Shown: one piece after another, positions 1 to 8,384 of the stretch
How positions within the stretch are numbered: position 1 is the first letter of the stretch
Layout of the letters: each line of letters begins with the position of its first letter
Assembly (NCBI GenBank): GCA_035535995.1
Contig: DATLOZ010000013.1
Coordinates: 1 to 64,000, forward strand
Source of the DNA: JANYCO01 sp035535995
GTDB lineage: Bacteria; Bacteroidota; Bacteroidia; Cytophagales; Cytophagaceae
Length of the DNA: 64,000 nt
Reading direction: 5' to 3'
Notes under the pieces: generated by a model
Databases searched by the model: none
Told to the model about the DNA's origin: nothing
Seen by the model: the letters and a program-made list of their open reading frames with translations, nothing else
Translations under genes and position numbers: made by a program

Positions 1-1
1 G

Positions 2-847
2 GAAGAGCCAAAGCCAGTAGTGCCAGCACCGGTGGTGAAGAAAGAGGAACCAAAACCTGTAACGCCGGCACCAGTAGCTGCAGTGAAGAAGGAAGAGCCA
101 AAGCCGGTAGTTCCGGCACCGGTGGTAAAGAAAGAGGAACCGAAACCTACAACACCTGCACCAGTGATACCAGCGCCAGTAGCTGTTGTGAAAAAAGAAG
201 AGCCTAAACCAGCTACTACTTCTACAGAAGAGGAAGATCCTTTCGCCTCAGTATTTGAGTCAGACGATAAGGCAGCGCTTAGCGCGATCAAAGGAAATGT
301 GATGAAAAAATCTAATTCAGAAAATCTGAACGGAGCGAAGCTAATTCTGAAAGCCAATGGCAGAAAGATTGACAGTATCACTACAGTAGTCAATGGCGGG
401 TTCATGTTTTCCAAATTGAAACCTGGCACCAATTATGAACTCTATGTTTCCCGCAAAGGATATTTTGATCAGAAAGTAACGGTCAACTCCAGTGTGTTGC
501 AGCCCGGACAGACAGGCACTGTAAAAGTACAGCTGGATGCAGACCCTAATTTCAAAGACACAGGCGAGTCGGGCCTTGTATTTGTATTAAAAGGAAAAGT
601 GACCAACGATTCGAACAATCCGCAAGCTGGTATTACTGTTACCTTAACTAACAACATCGACAAAACTTCTGTAGAAGTAAAGGCAGATCAAAAAGGAGAA
701 TACTCTTTCAACCTGAAGAAACAGTGCCACTATACTGTAAAGGCAGAAAGAGGAAGCTGCAAATCACTTCCGATCAACAAGAGTACGATCGGTCTGCAAG
801 CTTCACAGACCTTTGAGCAGAATCTGGTAATTAAATGCGGAGAATAG
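2..847 (+). CDS. Exported protein with Pro/Lys/Glu linker and two carboxypeptidase-regulatory-like domains (5' truncated)
   Basis: The reading frame is open to the left window edge, and the KKEEPKP repeat is already running at base 2, so the true start lies outside; the GTG at 20 is only the first in-frame start inside. About 75 residues form a repetitive linker of KKEEPKP units spaced by PAPV-type segments, resembling TonB-like periplasm-spanning linkers. Two small beta-sandwich segments follow (about residues 90-170 and 185-265 of the visible part), each with the pattern of carboxypeptidase-regulatory-like domains (an IKGNV or LKGKV opening, then GGFMFSKLKPG or KGEYSFNL). Such domains are common in Bacteroidota envelope proteins. 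The missing N-terminus may carry the signal peptide or another domain. Function unknown; an envelope structural or transport-associated role is inference. Confidence 0.75.
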   Translation, partial: EEPKPVVPAPVVKKEEPKPVTPAPVAAVKKEEPKPVVPAPVVKKEEPKPTTPAPVIPAPVAVVKKEEPKPATTSTEEEDPFASVFESDDKAALSAIKGNVMKKSNSENLNGAKLILKANGRKIDSITTVVNGGFMFSKLKPGTNYELYVSRKGYFDQKVTVNSSVLQPGQTGTVKVQLDADPNFKDTGESGLVFVLKGKVTNDSNNPQAGITVTLTNNIDKTSVEVKADQKGEYSFNLKKQCHYTVKAERGSCKSLPINKSTIGLQASQTFEQNLVIKCGE

Positions 848-889
848 TCTGGGTTTGATTCTCAGAGTTATTTCGGAAAATAATATAAA

Positions 890-1032
890 ATAAACACGAA
901 GGCACAGAGACGAAGGTCTTTGTGCCTTCGTGCTTCGTCTGCTCAGAGTCTCCCGCATCCGGTTGTTAATTTTAATTACAAATGTTGCCAGGGGACTCTG
1001 AGCGGACGAAATCTTCGTGTCTTTGTGTTAAA
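890..1032. repeat. Family E nested inverted repeat
   Basis: Outer arms (about 891-911 and 1011-1030) share the ACACGAAG/CTTCGTGT theme. Inner 17-bp arms at 934-950 and 994-1010 differ at one position, and a small hairpin (cgaagg...ccttcg) lies inside the left half. The element sits between a rightward and a leftward gene and may help terminate both. Diverged copies of the related CGCAAAG motif occur near 36790 and 60750. Confidence 0.7.
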
Positions 1033-1104
1033 TTATTTTTATCAGTAAAGACCTTTCGCAACTCTTGCGACATTCTGAAAATTCTTAAATCGTGAAAATT
1101 CTGC

Positions 1105-1614
1105 TTAGGCTTTAGCCGTTTTTCCCAGGTACACCAACCAATCATCATCGACCATACCTGAAAAATCGCGGAGAAACATGAAGAAGGAAGGTTTGAATGG
1201 TTTTCTTTTCATTGTCATGTTGGCCTCCTCCGGTGTGCAATCTCCTTTTTTTGAATTGCAACTTTTGCAAGCCGTGAGCAAATTGTCCCAGGAAGATTGT
1301 CCACCACGGGAGCGTGGCATCACATGGTCCAGCGTAAGATCGCTTCGGGAACCACAGTATTGACAGATATGCCCGTCGCGTTTAAAAATATTCTGCCGGC
1401 TTAGTACTACTCCTTTGTATGGAATATTTACATAGTCTTGCAGACGAATGATGGAAGGAACGGGAAAAGAAGCGGATACAGTACGGAGATAAGAATTCTT
1501 AGCATTGGAGACCAATTCTGCTTTTTCCATATATACCAGGAGGAAGGCACGATGTACACTACAAACAGTAAGCGCCCTGTAATCCTGGTTCAAAACTAAA
1601 ACTTTCCGACCCAT
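1105..1614 (-). CDS. HNH endonuclease family protein
   Basis: This 169-residue protein carries a complete HNH fold at about residues 80-125. A C84-x2-C87 and C116-x2-C119 pair should hold structural zinc, with D96-H97 in LTLDHVMPRSRGG and N111 in WDNLL as the active-site residues. The N-terminus MGRKVLVLNQDYRAL is typical of a small chromosomal HNH family widespread in Bacteroidota, whose cellular role is not established. The ATG start is clear. No intron, intein or phage genes surround it, so a homing function is unlikely; a repair or restriction role is only inference. Confidence 0.85.
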   Translation of the reverse strand: MGRKVLVLNQDYRALTVCSVHRAFLLVYMEKAELVSNAKNSYLRTVSASFPVPSIIRLQDYVNIPYKGVVLSRQNIFKRDGHICQYCGSRSDLTLDHVMPRSRGGQSSWDNLLTACKSCNSKKGDCTPEEANMTMKRKPFKPSFFMFLRDFSGMVDDDWLVYLGKTAKA

Positions 1615-1683
1615 TTGACATACTGTGTTTACCTATATTAAGAAAAAAAATCCTAATTAGCAAGAAAAACAGGCCTCCAGTTG

Positions 1684-2736
1684 TTATTTGGAACTATAAG
1701 CGCCAGGACTTTTACCTGTGATCTTGTTTTTCAGTTCGTCTTTTATTCCCAATATTGATCTGAAATTCAATGGGAACTCCAGGAAAACATGTAGCAAGCT
1801 TAGGAAAAATAAAGCCACCAGGCCGGTGCGGAAATCATAGATATACAAAGCTACCGAAGCTGCCCAGATCAATGCGGAGCCGATCAGCCATTTTTTAGGA
1901 ACAAGATGCCATTTGATGATCTCTGTTTTGGAAAACCAGTTTAGATAATGATAAGTATAAGCAAAAGCCACGAAACGCTGCACCATCAATCCTCTGCGCG
2001 ATCCGAAGATATCATCAATCGTAATGGTACCGGATTTGAAAAAGCCGATCGCTGTTCTGTTTACCGCTCCAAAGCCTGTGCTCATAATGGAACGACGTAC
2101 ATATTCACTCACCGCAAAACCTTCCGGTACATACTGAATAAAATAAAATGAAAGCGCGCAGCACACCAAGACGATTACCGATAAATACCCTGCTGCGCTT
2201 CCCGATTTCAGCGCGCCATAGAGCATGAACAATCCTGTGAAGACATACACATGCACCAGCGTAGGAACGAACGTTCCCATTACAATAATGTTAAACTTGG
2301 ATTCGCGAAGCATATAACCGACAACTAATCCCAAGGCGAAAAGCAAAAGCTTCTGCGAAGTTTTTTGCAGCAGGATCAATCCTAGTGAGCCCACGAAGGC
2401 AGAGAAGATCAAAACAGGAAACCATGTACTGTAGAGTTCGAGTACGTATTGTACCGTATCGGGTAAGAACATAGTATCAAAATAGCCACGCATCACTACA
2501 AGATCATGGAAGAGCACACCGATGGTGATGAAGAAACAAAGAATGACAAGGATAGTATAATCTTTTTTTCCTGTAGAAAAATAATTTCTTTGATGCAGCC
2601 AGGAAATCTCCGTAAGGTAATGGAGCGGTCCGAGAATGGCATAGGAAAATAGAAACAGTTCAAACGGTAGCACAAACGCCAGTGCGCAAGACAAAAGCAT
2701 TAGCCCGATGTTGATGTAGTCTTCTTTGTGAGACAT
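1684..2736 (-). CDS. Polytopic membrane protein of unknown function
   Basis: About eight or nine hydrophobic segments cover the 350 residues, for example residues 9-40, 60-82, 112-150, 155-176 and the last 60. Histidines recur at or near membrane borders (GPLHYLTEISWLHQR, VPTLVHVYVF, YTYHYLNWF, SLLHVFLEF). That is the style of membrane-bound metal or haem enzymes, but I recognise no family with certainty, so function is left open. It follows the methyltransferase gene on the same strand, across a family B repeat, and is probably transcribed separately or as a distal gene. Confidence 0.7.
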   Translation of the reverse strand: MSHKEDYINIGLMLLSCALAFVLPFELFLFSYAILGPLHYLTEISWLHQRNYFSTGKKDYTILVILCFFITIGVLFHDLVVMRGYFDTMFLPDTVQYVLELYSTWFPVLIFSAFVGSLGLILLQKTSQKLLLFALGLVVGYMLRESKFNIIVMGTFVPTLVHVYVFTGLFMLYGALKSGSAAGYLSVIVLVCCALSFYFIQYVPEGFAVSEYVRRSIMSTGFGAVNRTAIGFFKSGTITIDDIFGSRRGLMVQRFVAFAYTYHYLNWFSKTEIIKWHLVPKKWLIGSALIWAASVALYIYDFRTGLVALFFLSLLHVFLEFPLNFRSILGIKDELKNKITGKSPGAYSSK

Positions 2737-2744
2737 ATGAATAG

Positions 2745-2846
2745 TTATGAATGTTGAGTTATGAATTATGAAGGTTAATAAATTTCTGATTAGTTCTCAT
2801 TGCTTAATCTATTCGAATAACTCATAACTCAACATTCATAATTCAT
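2745..2846. repeat. Family B inverted heptad element (B1)
   Basis: The left arm 2745-2772 reads as four 7-bp units (TTATGAA, TGTTGAG, TTATGAA, TTATGAA). The right arm 2819-2846 is its inverted counterpart. No strong hairpin lies between the arms. The element fills the gap between two leftward genes, ending 11 bp from the upstream gene's stop codon and starting 9 bp from the downstream start. Confidence 0.85.
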
Positions 2847-2856
2847 AATTTTAAAT

Positions 2857-4041
2857 TTACCCATTTTTTTTGGTAACCAAAATCACCAGTTTGTCGTGCA
2901 GGTCTTTGGTAGCAAAGAGATAAAGATCACCTCCGTCTTTGATCCCTGTTTTTTTACGGATCTGTTCTACCGAATCGGGGAAATTGCGAACGGTGATGTT
3001 GGCCTTCCCATCCGGCAAGGCTTCCATGAGATCGGGTTTGGAATACTTGAGTGTTTTTAAAATTCTAAACGTCCTTCCGGGAAAATTTTCAAATAATTCT
3101 TCAGAAGTATATAAATGACTGCTTGCATTCAATTTAAACAAACCCGTCTTCGCTGCTACTGACTTGAATGCGCCTGCTTTCAGGATGGCTGCATTGGGTT
3201 CATACAAGTACTGCATTGGCATGTGAAAAGATACTGTTGCCACTTGTTCTTCCTTACGGGAAAAACGAAATTCATCGGTTCGATCTTTATGAATGTTGAC
3301 AGCCACGATTTCCGTTTCGCTTGCTTTGTGATCAAGCAGAAACAGCAGTTCTTTGCATTCATTGTCTACGGCTACTACATGCACTTCTTTTACCTGTCTG
3401 AGATCTTTCAGCGCGCTTTCTATATCCAGCAAGGGAGAAGTTTTAAGTAGCACATGGGTGCTGATTTTGAAAAGCTGTTCTTTAAGTGCAATGATATTAG
3501 GCTCGCAATCGGAGAGGCGGAATACTTTGTTCCCTTCTTTTCTCCGCGCTGGATCCAAAAAAATAAAATCGGCATGGCCGGTGAATGTTTGCAGGAAATT
3601 TTCCGTAAGAGCATTAAAAACTTCAATATTGTTCTTGCCTAAAATCTTAAAATTATATGCTGCTATTTCCGCAAGTTCTTTGTTTTGCTCGATATAGATC
3701 ACCTTTTTCATTTTTCCCGCAAACGCAGTGCAATCCACGCCAAATCCGCCTGTGAGGTCGATCAGTGTATCACCGTTTATGAGGTTGGCTTTGTAGGCCG
3801 CAGTTGTTTCCGAAGAACATTGCTCCATCGACAACTTCACCGGATATACAATGGTTTCGGACTGATACCAGGTAGGAAGTTTTTTCTTAGCTTTATTTTT
3901 CCCCTCGATCTGCGTAACAAGTAATGGAACATTGAGCGAAGGAAATTTCCTGGCGCGAAGAAGAATATCTTCTACAGGGATTGAGAGATTTTCCTGTATG
4001 AATTTTTTAGCCTCAGGAGAATTTAATTCTTGAAAATTCAT
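2857..4041 (-). CDS. PG_1098-type class I SAM-dependent methyltransferase (THUMP-like)
   Basis: Length (394 residues) and sequence match the Bacteroidota PG_1098 methyltransferase family. SAM-binding motif I is LIDLTGGFGVD (residues 93-103), the acidic loop is VIYIEQNKE (about 114-122), and a DPARR motif at 163-167 takes the motif IV position. The C-terminal 100 residues form the ferredoxin-like/THUMP-like domain (FPDSVEQIRKKTGIKDGG). THUMP association suggests an RNA substrate, but the target is not known. The ATG start is followed directly by a conserved N-terminus. Confidence 0.85.
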   Translation of the reverse strand: MNFQELNSPEAKKFIQENLSIPVEDILLRARKFPSLNVPLLVTQIEGKNKAKKKLPTWYQSETIVYPVKLSMEQCSSETTAAYKANLINGDTLIDLTGGFGVDCTAFAGKMKKVIYIEQNKELAEIAAYNFKILGKNNIEVFNALTENFLQTFTGHADFIFLDPARRKEGNKVFRLSDCEPNIIALKEQLFKISTHVLLKTSPLLDIESALKDLRQVKEVHVVAVDNECKELLFLLDHKASETEIVAVNIHKDRTDEFRFSRKEEQVATVSFHMPMQYLYEPNAAILKAGAFKSVAAKTGLFKLNASSHLYTSEELFENFPGRTFRILKTLKYSKPDLMEALPDGKANITVRNFPDSVEQIRKKTGIKDGGDLYLFATKDLHDKLVILVTKKNG

Positions 4042-4213
4042 GTGGAAGCAAATTTACTCATTTTTATTTACTCGTTATTACTTCGTCGCTACTTCCAGGG
4101 ATGATAACTTTAAATTAAACTTTCCATATTTATATAACGAAAGCTTGAAAATTCATAACAAACATTCGCCGCGAATCATTATATTTACCATTACTGACCT
4201 TATCATTTTTTAA

Positions 4214-7200
4214 ATGGAAAAAATTTTAAAGTCCTTTTTAAAACGTCTTACCAATATAAGCAGCAGTAATCGTTCGGTATACTTGCTTAAATTGTATAAG
4301 GAACAATTTTTCGATCTGAATCGTCTGGATTTTTTGTACAAGCAATCTTCCTTTCAGCTGATCGTACAAGTCCTTACGGGAAAGAAAAGATTTTTCCTTT
4401 GCGATGAGCTTGATAGTCGTGACGAAACCGTCAACGAGATCAGCAAAACGATTCGTAAAATTGCCCGTCGCGAGAAACTTATTTTCGAAGAAAGTGGTGC
4501 GCGCGATCTTTATATTGGCTGGCCTTTTGTAGAAGGTAAATTATCAGACGGTACGCCCGTGCGCTGTCCGCTGCTTTTCTTTCCTGTATCGCTGGAATTG
4601 GAAAATGGCAAATGGTGGCTTCTGCAAAGAGACGAAGCCGACATCATGCTAAACAAAAGTTTCCTCTTAGCCTACGCTCACTTCAACAACGTAAGCCTGG
4701 CCGACGAATGGATAGAAAGTTCGTTTGATGAATTTGAAAAAGAACCTACTGCGTTTCGCACCGCTTTATATGAGTTTTTGAAAGAAAGTCCCCTCGAGCT
4801 GAATTTCAACCAGGAGCTTTTTGTAGATAAGCTGGAATCTTTTAGAGAATATAGATCCGAAGATTACGAAGCTGCGCACAAGAATGGTGAGCTGAAACTT
4901 TATTCCGAAGCTGTGCTTGGCATTTTCCCACAAGCAGGCTCTTATCTCGTTCCCGATTACGAAGACCTTATTCAACATGATCCATACGAAGGGATGGAAG
5001 AATTTTTGGGGTCAAGAGTGCAACTGGAAGAGCGATCAAAATTAAAAGAAGAAAATAACTATATGGTATTCCAGACCGATGCCTCGCAGGAAGAAGCGTT
5101 GTTGTCGGTCAAAGAAGGAAGATCCCTGGTGATCCAGGGCCCGCCAGGTACTGGGAAATCACAACTGATCGGAAATCTTATCGCCGATTTTTGTGCCAGA
5201 GGGAAAAAAGTGTTGCTCGTATGCCAAAAGAAAGCTGCACTCGATGTGGTGTACGGACGACTGAAAACAAAAGGCATAGAACCATTTATTGGGCTCGTGC
5301 ACGATTTCCGCAACGACCGCACCAAACTCTTCGAACAAATTGCTTCACAAGTACAGAAGGTAGAAGAATACGAAAGGCAAAACAACGGAATGGATACCAT
5401 TTACCTGGAACGTACGTTTGTACAGGCTTCCAGGCAGATCCACCAAAGCCAGGAAGAGTTGGATAATTTTAAAGCGGCATTATTTAGTACCGAAGAGTTT
5501 GGGATTTCTGCCAAAGAACTTTACCTCACTTCGAATCCTCAAGGTCCGAAAGTAGAGCTGAAAGAATTTGTATCACAATTCGATCTCAATACAGGCGCGC
5601 AGTTTGAACGCAAGATCCGCAATTACATGCCTTATGCTTTACGCTTTTTGCACAAAGAATACATCTGGCGCTACCGTGTTTCCTTTGCAGACTACTACCA
5701 GCGCGACTTGCAGATCATCGCCGAAACAATGCAGAAAATTCCGGTGTATCAAAAACAATTACAAGACAGCGCTTCTAAAAAGATCGTCAGCAACATCGAA
5801 CAATATTCGCTCGCCTTTTTCCTGATCCACCGCCACAATGCCGAAAGGCTCAATACGCTAATCCTGGAAGAAGATGAATTTTTCCTGTTGCTCGAATTAT
5901 TAAAAGAAAAAACAGATAAAGATTGGCTTGAAGAGCGGAGAAAAAAAATGCTCGAATGTTTCCGCAAAAATCTTCCGGAAATTTCTTTGCCTGCAGAAAA
6001 ACTGGATCTGTATGAACGTAAAATTGAGCAGTATTTAGACTCCCGTAAAAATGTTGCCAAAAAAATATTCTGGGATATTTTCTCTGGAGACAAAGCGATA
6101 TTGCAAAAAGTATTGAAGGAAAACGAACTTTCCCTTTCTCCGGAAGGAGCGCTGGCATTGGCCAATAAGATCTTGTTGAGAAAAAAACTGGAAAAGGAAA
6201 AACGCGCCGTACTGAAAAAAAGCTGGGCGAGAGGATTTCCTGCCAAGGTCAATCAAAAGGAAATTGAAACCTGGTTTGAAGAATATTTCCGGATCCTGGA
6301 AGCTAAAAAAATTATTTCAGACTCCGAAGATCTGAGAGAACTTACCGAATGCTCGAACAACGATTATAAAATTTTCTACGACAATTTTCATCTCATTCCA
6401 GCACTGGCCACAGATGTAGAGTACAACTTACGCCAATGGTCAAGATACCTTTCCGATGAAATGATCCAAGACATTGTGGAGGGGAAAGTAGTAATAGAAG
6501 AGTTAAAAGAAATTCTCCGCAGAGATTTTGATCAGCTGATAGAATTCGACAAGCTTCAACAGGAAATGCTCGTCTACGAATCACAGATCATGCAAACGCT
6601 GATCAATCATGACACAACCCCTACTGTTGAAGAAAAAATATTGCTCTTCCGAAACAGTCTTCACTTGCAATGGCTGGAATACCTGGAAGAAAAATACCCA
6701 GCCTTGCTTTCCGTTTCCAACCTCCGTATGGACCAGGCAGAACATACTCTGCAAGAATCGATCAATGAGAAGATGAAAGTGAGTAGAGATATTCTGTTGC
6801 TCAGACTGAGAGAAGGAACGTATGAAAAAATAGAATACAACCGTCTGCAAAACCGTGTCACTTATCGTGAACTGTATCACCAGGTGACGAAGAAGAAAAA
6901 ACTCTGGCCCCTTCGCAGGCTGATCAACGAATTTGAACAAGAGCTTCAAGCCTTGATCCCCTGCTGGATGGTATCGCCAGAGGCGGCTTCAGCTTTGTTT
7001 CCTTTAAAAGAAATGTTCGATCTTGTAGTGTTCGACGAAGCCTCACAATGCTTTGCCGAGCAAGGTCTTCCTGCAATGCACCGTGGGCGCCAGCTGGTGA
7101 TTGCCGGTGACAACAAGCAGCTCAAACCAAACGATCTGTATCGTGCGCGTTGGGAAGACGAAAGCGAAGAACATGCAGACCTGGAGATCGATTCTCTGCT

Positions 7201-8170
7201 CGACCTTTGCGGAAAGTATCTGCCCTCGGTACAGCTTACAGGCCACTACCGGAGCAAGAACCTGGATCTTATTGATTTCTCCAATAAACATTTCTATAAA
7301 AATACACTTCAACTGATCCCATATTTTTCGGAGATCAATAAGCAGGAACCTTCCATCCGTTATTTACATGTAACCGGACTTTGGGAAAATAATACCAACC
7401 CTGAGGAAGCCGCCTACGTGGCAGATCTGGCGCTTGATCTGATCAAAACAGAAAAAGAAAAAAGCATTGGGATCGTGGCTTTTAATTACAAACAAGCCGA
7501 GCTCATCACTGATCTTCTTGAACAAAAAGCAATCGAAGGACAGGTACTTATTCCGGAGAATTTTTTTGTAAAAAACATTGAAAACGTACAGGGAGATGAA
7601 AAAGATATTATTCTTTTCTCCATCGGTTATGCACCTGATAGCAAAGGACGATTTACCATGCAGTTTGGTAGCCTCAACCAGGACGGCGGGGAAAACAGGC
7701 TGAACGTGGCCATTACACGTGCGAGAGAAAAAGTATATGTGATCGCCAGCATCCTTCCACAGCAATTGTCGGTAGAAGAGAGCATCCACGAAGGGCCGAA
7801 GCTTTTGAAAAAATATTTGGAGTATGCCTGGCAGGTTTCAAAAGGACTCTACAAACCAACGCCGCCGGAACATGGGCGTCAAAGCAGGGATTGGTATCTC
7901 AGCAATAAGATCGTGCAGCAACCAGTGCAGGGAGCATATACATTTTGCGAAGAGCTTCCCTTTGCCGATATCACCGTGAAAAGTCAGGAAAAATATTACT
8001 CGCTTATTTTTACAGACGACTATCCGTATTTCAGCGCACGCAACTCCAAGGAGGTGCATGCGTATAAACCGATGGAATTGAAAGAAAAGGGATGGCAAAG
8101 CAGAAGATTCTTCAGTCGAGAATACTGGCTCAGGCAGGGTGCGGCGCTGGAACAGCTGAAAAATGAATGA
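4214..8170 (+). CDS. Large SF1 helicase, DUF4011-like N-terminus, AAA_11/AAA_12 core, degenerate nuclease-like C-terminus
   Basis: This is a 1318-residue UPF1/DNA2-type ATPase. Residues 1-280 resemble the DUF4011 module (IGWPFVEGKL, RCPLLFFPVSLEL). Walker A GPPGTGKS is at 309-316, followed by a long helical insertion of about 550 residues. Then come Walker B VVFDEASQ, motif III LVIAGDNKQL, motif IV HYRS, motif V VQGDEKD and motif VI VAITRAREK. The last about 95 residues resemble the Vsr-like domain that ends DUF4011 helicases (YFSARNSKE, then KGWQSRRFFSREYW), but the position normally holding an acidic catalytic residue reads LIFTDD. Relatives with this architecture are often listed as antiviral candidates (Hhe-like). 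Here it lies among housekeeping genes. Nucleic-acid unwinding is well supported; a defence role is inference. Confidence 0.8.
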   Translation: MEKILKSFLKRLTNISSSNRSVYLLKLYKEQFFDLNRLDFLYKQSSFQLIVQVLTGKKRFFLCDELDSRDETVNEISKTIRKIARREKLIFEESGARDLYIGWPFVEGKLSDGTPVRCPLLFFPVSLELENGKWWLLQRDEADIMLNKSFLLAYAHFNNVSLADEWIESSFDEFEKEPTAFRTALYEFLKESPLELNFNQELFVDKLESFREYRSEDYEAAHKNGELKLYSEAVLGIFPQAGSYLVPDYEDLIQHDPYEGMEEFLGSRVQLEERSKLKEENNYMVFQTDASQEEALLSVKEGRSLVIQGPPGTGKSQLIGNLIADFCARGKKVLLVCQKKAALDVVYGRLKTKGIEPFIGLVHDFRNDRTKLFEQIASQVQKVEEYERQNNGMDTIYLERTFVQASRQIHQSQEELDNFKAALFSTEEFGISAKELYLTSNPQGPKVELKEFVSQFDLNTGAQFERKIRNYMPYALRFLHKEYIWRYRVSFADYYQRDLQIIAETMQKIPVYQKQLQDSASKKIVSNIEQYSLAFFLIHRHNAERLNTLILEEDEFFLLLELLKEKTDKDWLEERRKKMLECFRKNLPEISLPAEKLDLYERKIEQYLDSRKNVAKKIFWDIFSGDKAILQKVLKENELSLSPEGALALANKILLRKKLEKEKRAVLKKSWARGFPAKVNQKEIETWFEEYFRILEAKKIISDSEDLRELTECSNNDYKIFYDNFHLIPALATDVEYNLRQWSRYLSDEMIQDIVEGKVVIEELKEILRRDFDQLIEFDKLQQEMLVYESQIMQTLINHDTTPTVEEKILLFRNSLHLQWLEYLEEKYPALLSVSNLRMDQAEHTLQESINEKMKVSRDILLLRLREGTYEKIEYNRLQNRVTYRELYHQVTKKKKLWPLRRLINEFEQELQALIPCWMVSPEAASALFPLKEMFDLVVFDEASQCFAEQGLPAMHRGRQLVIAGDNKQLKPNDLYRARWEDESEEHADLEIDSLLDLCGKYLPSVQLTGHYRSKNLDLIDFSNKHFYKNTLQLIPYFSEINKQEPSIRYLHVTGLWENNTNPEEAAYVADLALDLIKTEKEKSIGIVAFNYKQAELITDLLEQKAIEGQVLIPENFFVKNIENVQGDEKDIILFSIGYAPDSKGRFTMQFGSLNQDGGENRLNVAITRAREKVYVIASILPQQLSVEESIHEGPKLLKKYLEYAWQVSKGLYKPTPPEHGRQSRDWYLSNKIVQQPVQGAYTFCEELPFADITVKSQEKYYSLIFTDDYPYFSARNSKEVHAYKPMELKEKGWQSRRFFSREYWLRQGAALEQLKNE

Positions 8171-8384
8171 ATTCCTTTGGAGAACAACGTTTGGGAGTTT
8201 GGAATTTGTCTTTTGGAAAATTAATACCTAAGGGGAATAAAGAGGAAGATGTTAATTTAAACAGAAACACTCAAAAGAAACAAGAGCCCTGATTTTTAAT
8301 GAATTGCTTTTGTAGTATTTTTTTGTAGTTTAGTAAGAGCATTGAAAGAAACTTATACCGTGCTAGCTTCGCACGATTCAACAT

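Noticed and set aside
1105..1614. HNH gene as a homing or phage endonuclease
   Set aside because: It is a stand-alone chromosomal family with no intron, intein, integrase or phage gene nearby.
4766..7789. Many open frames on the minus strand across the helicase gene
   Set aside because: They lie entirely within a strongly supported 1318-codon gene and show no independent evidence.
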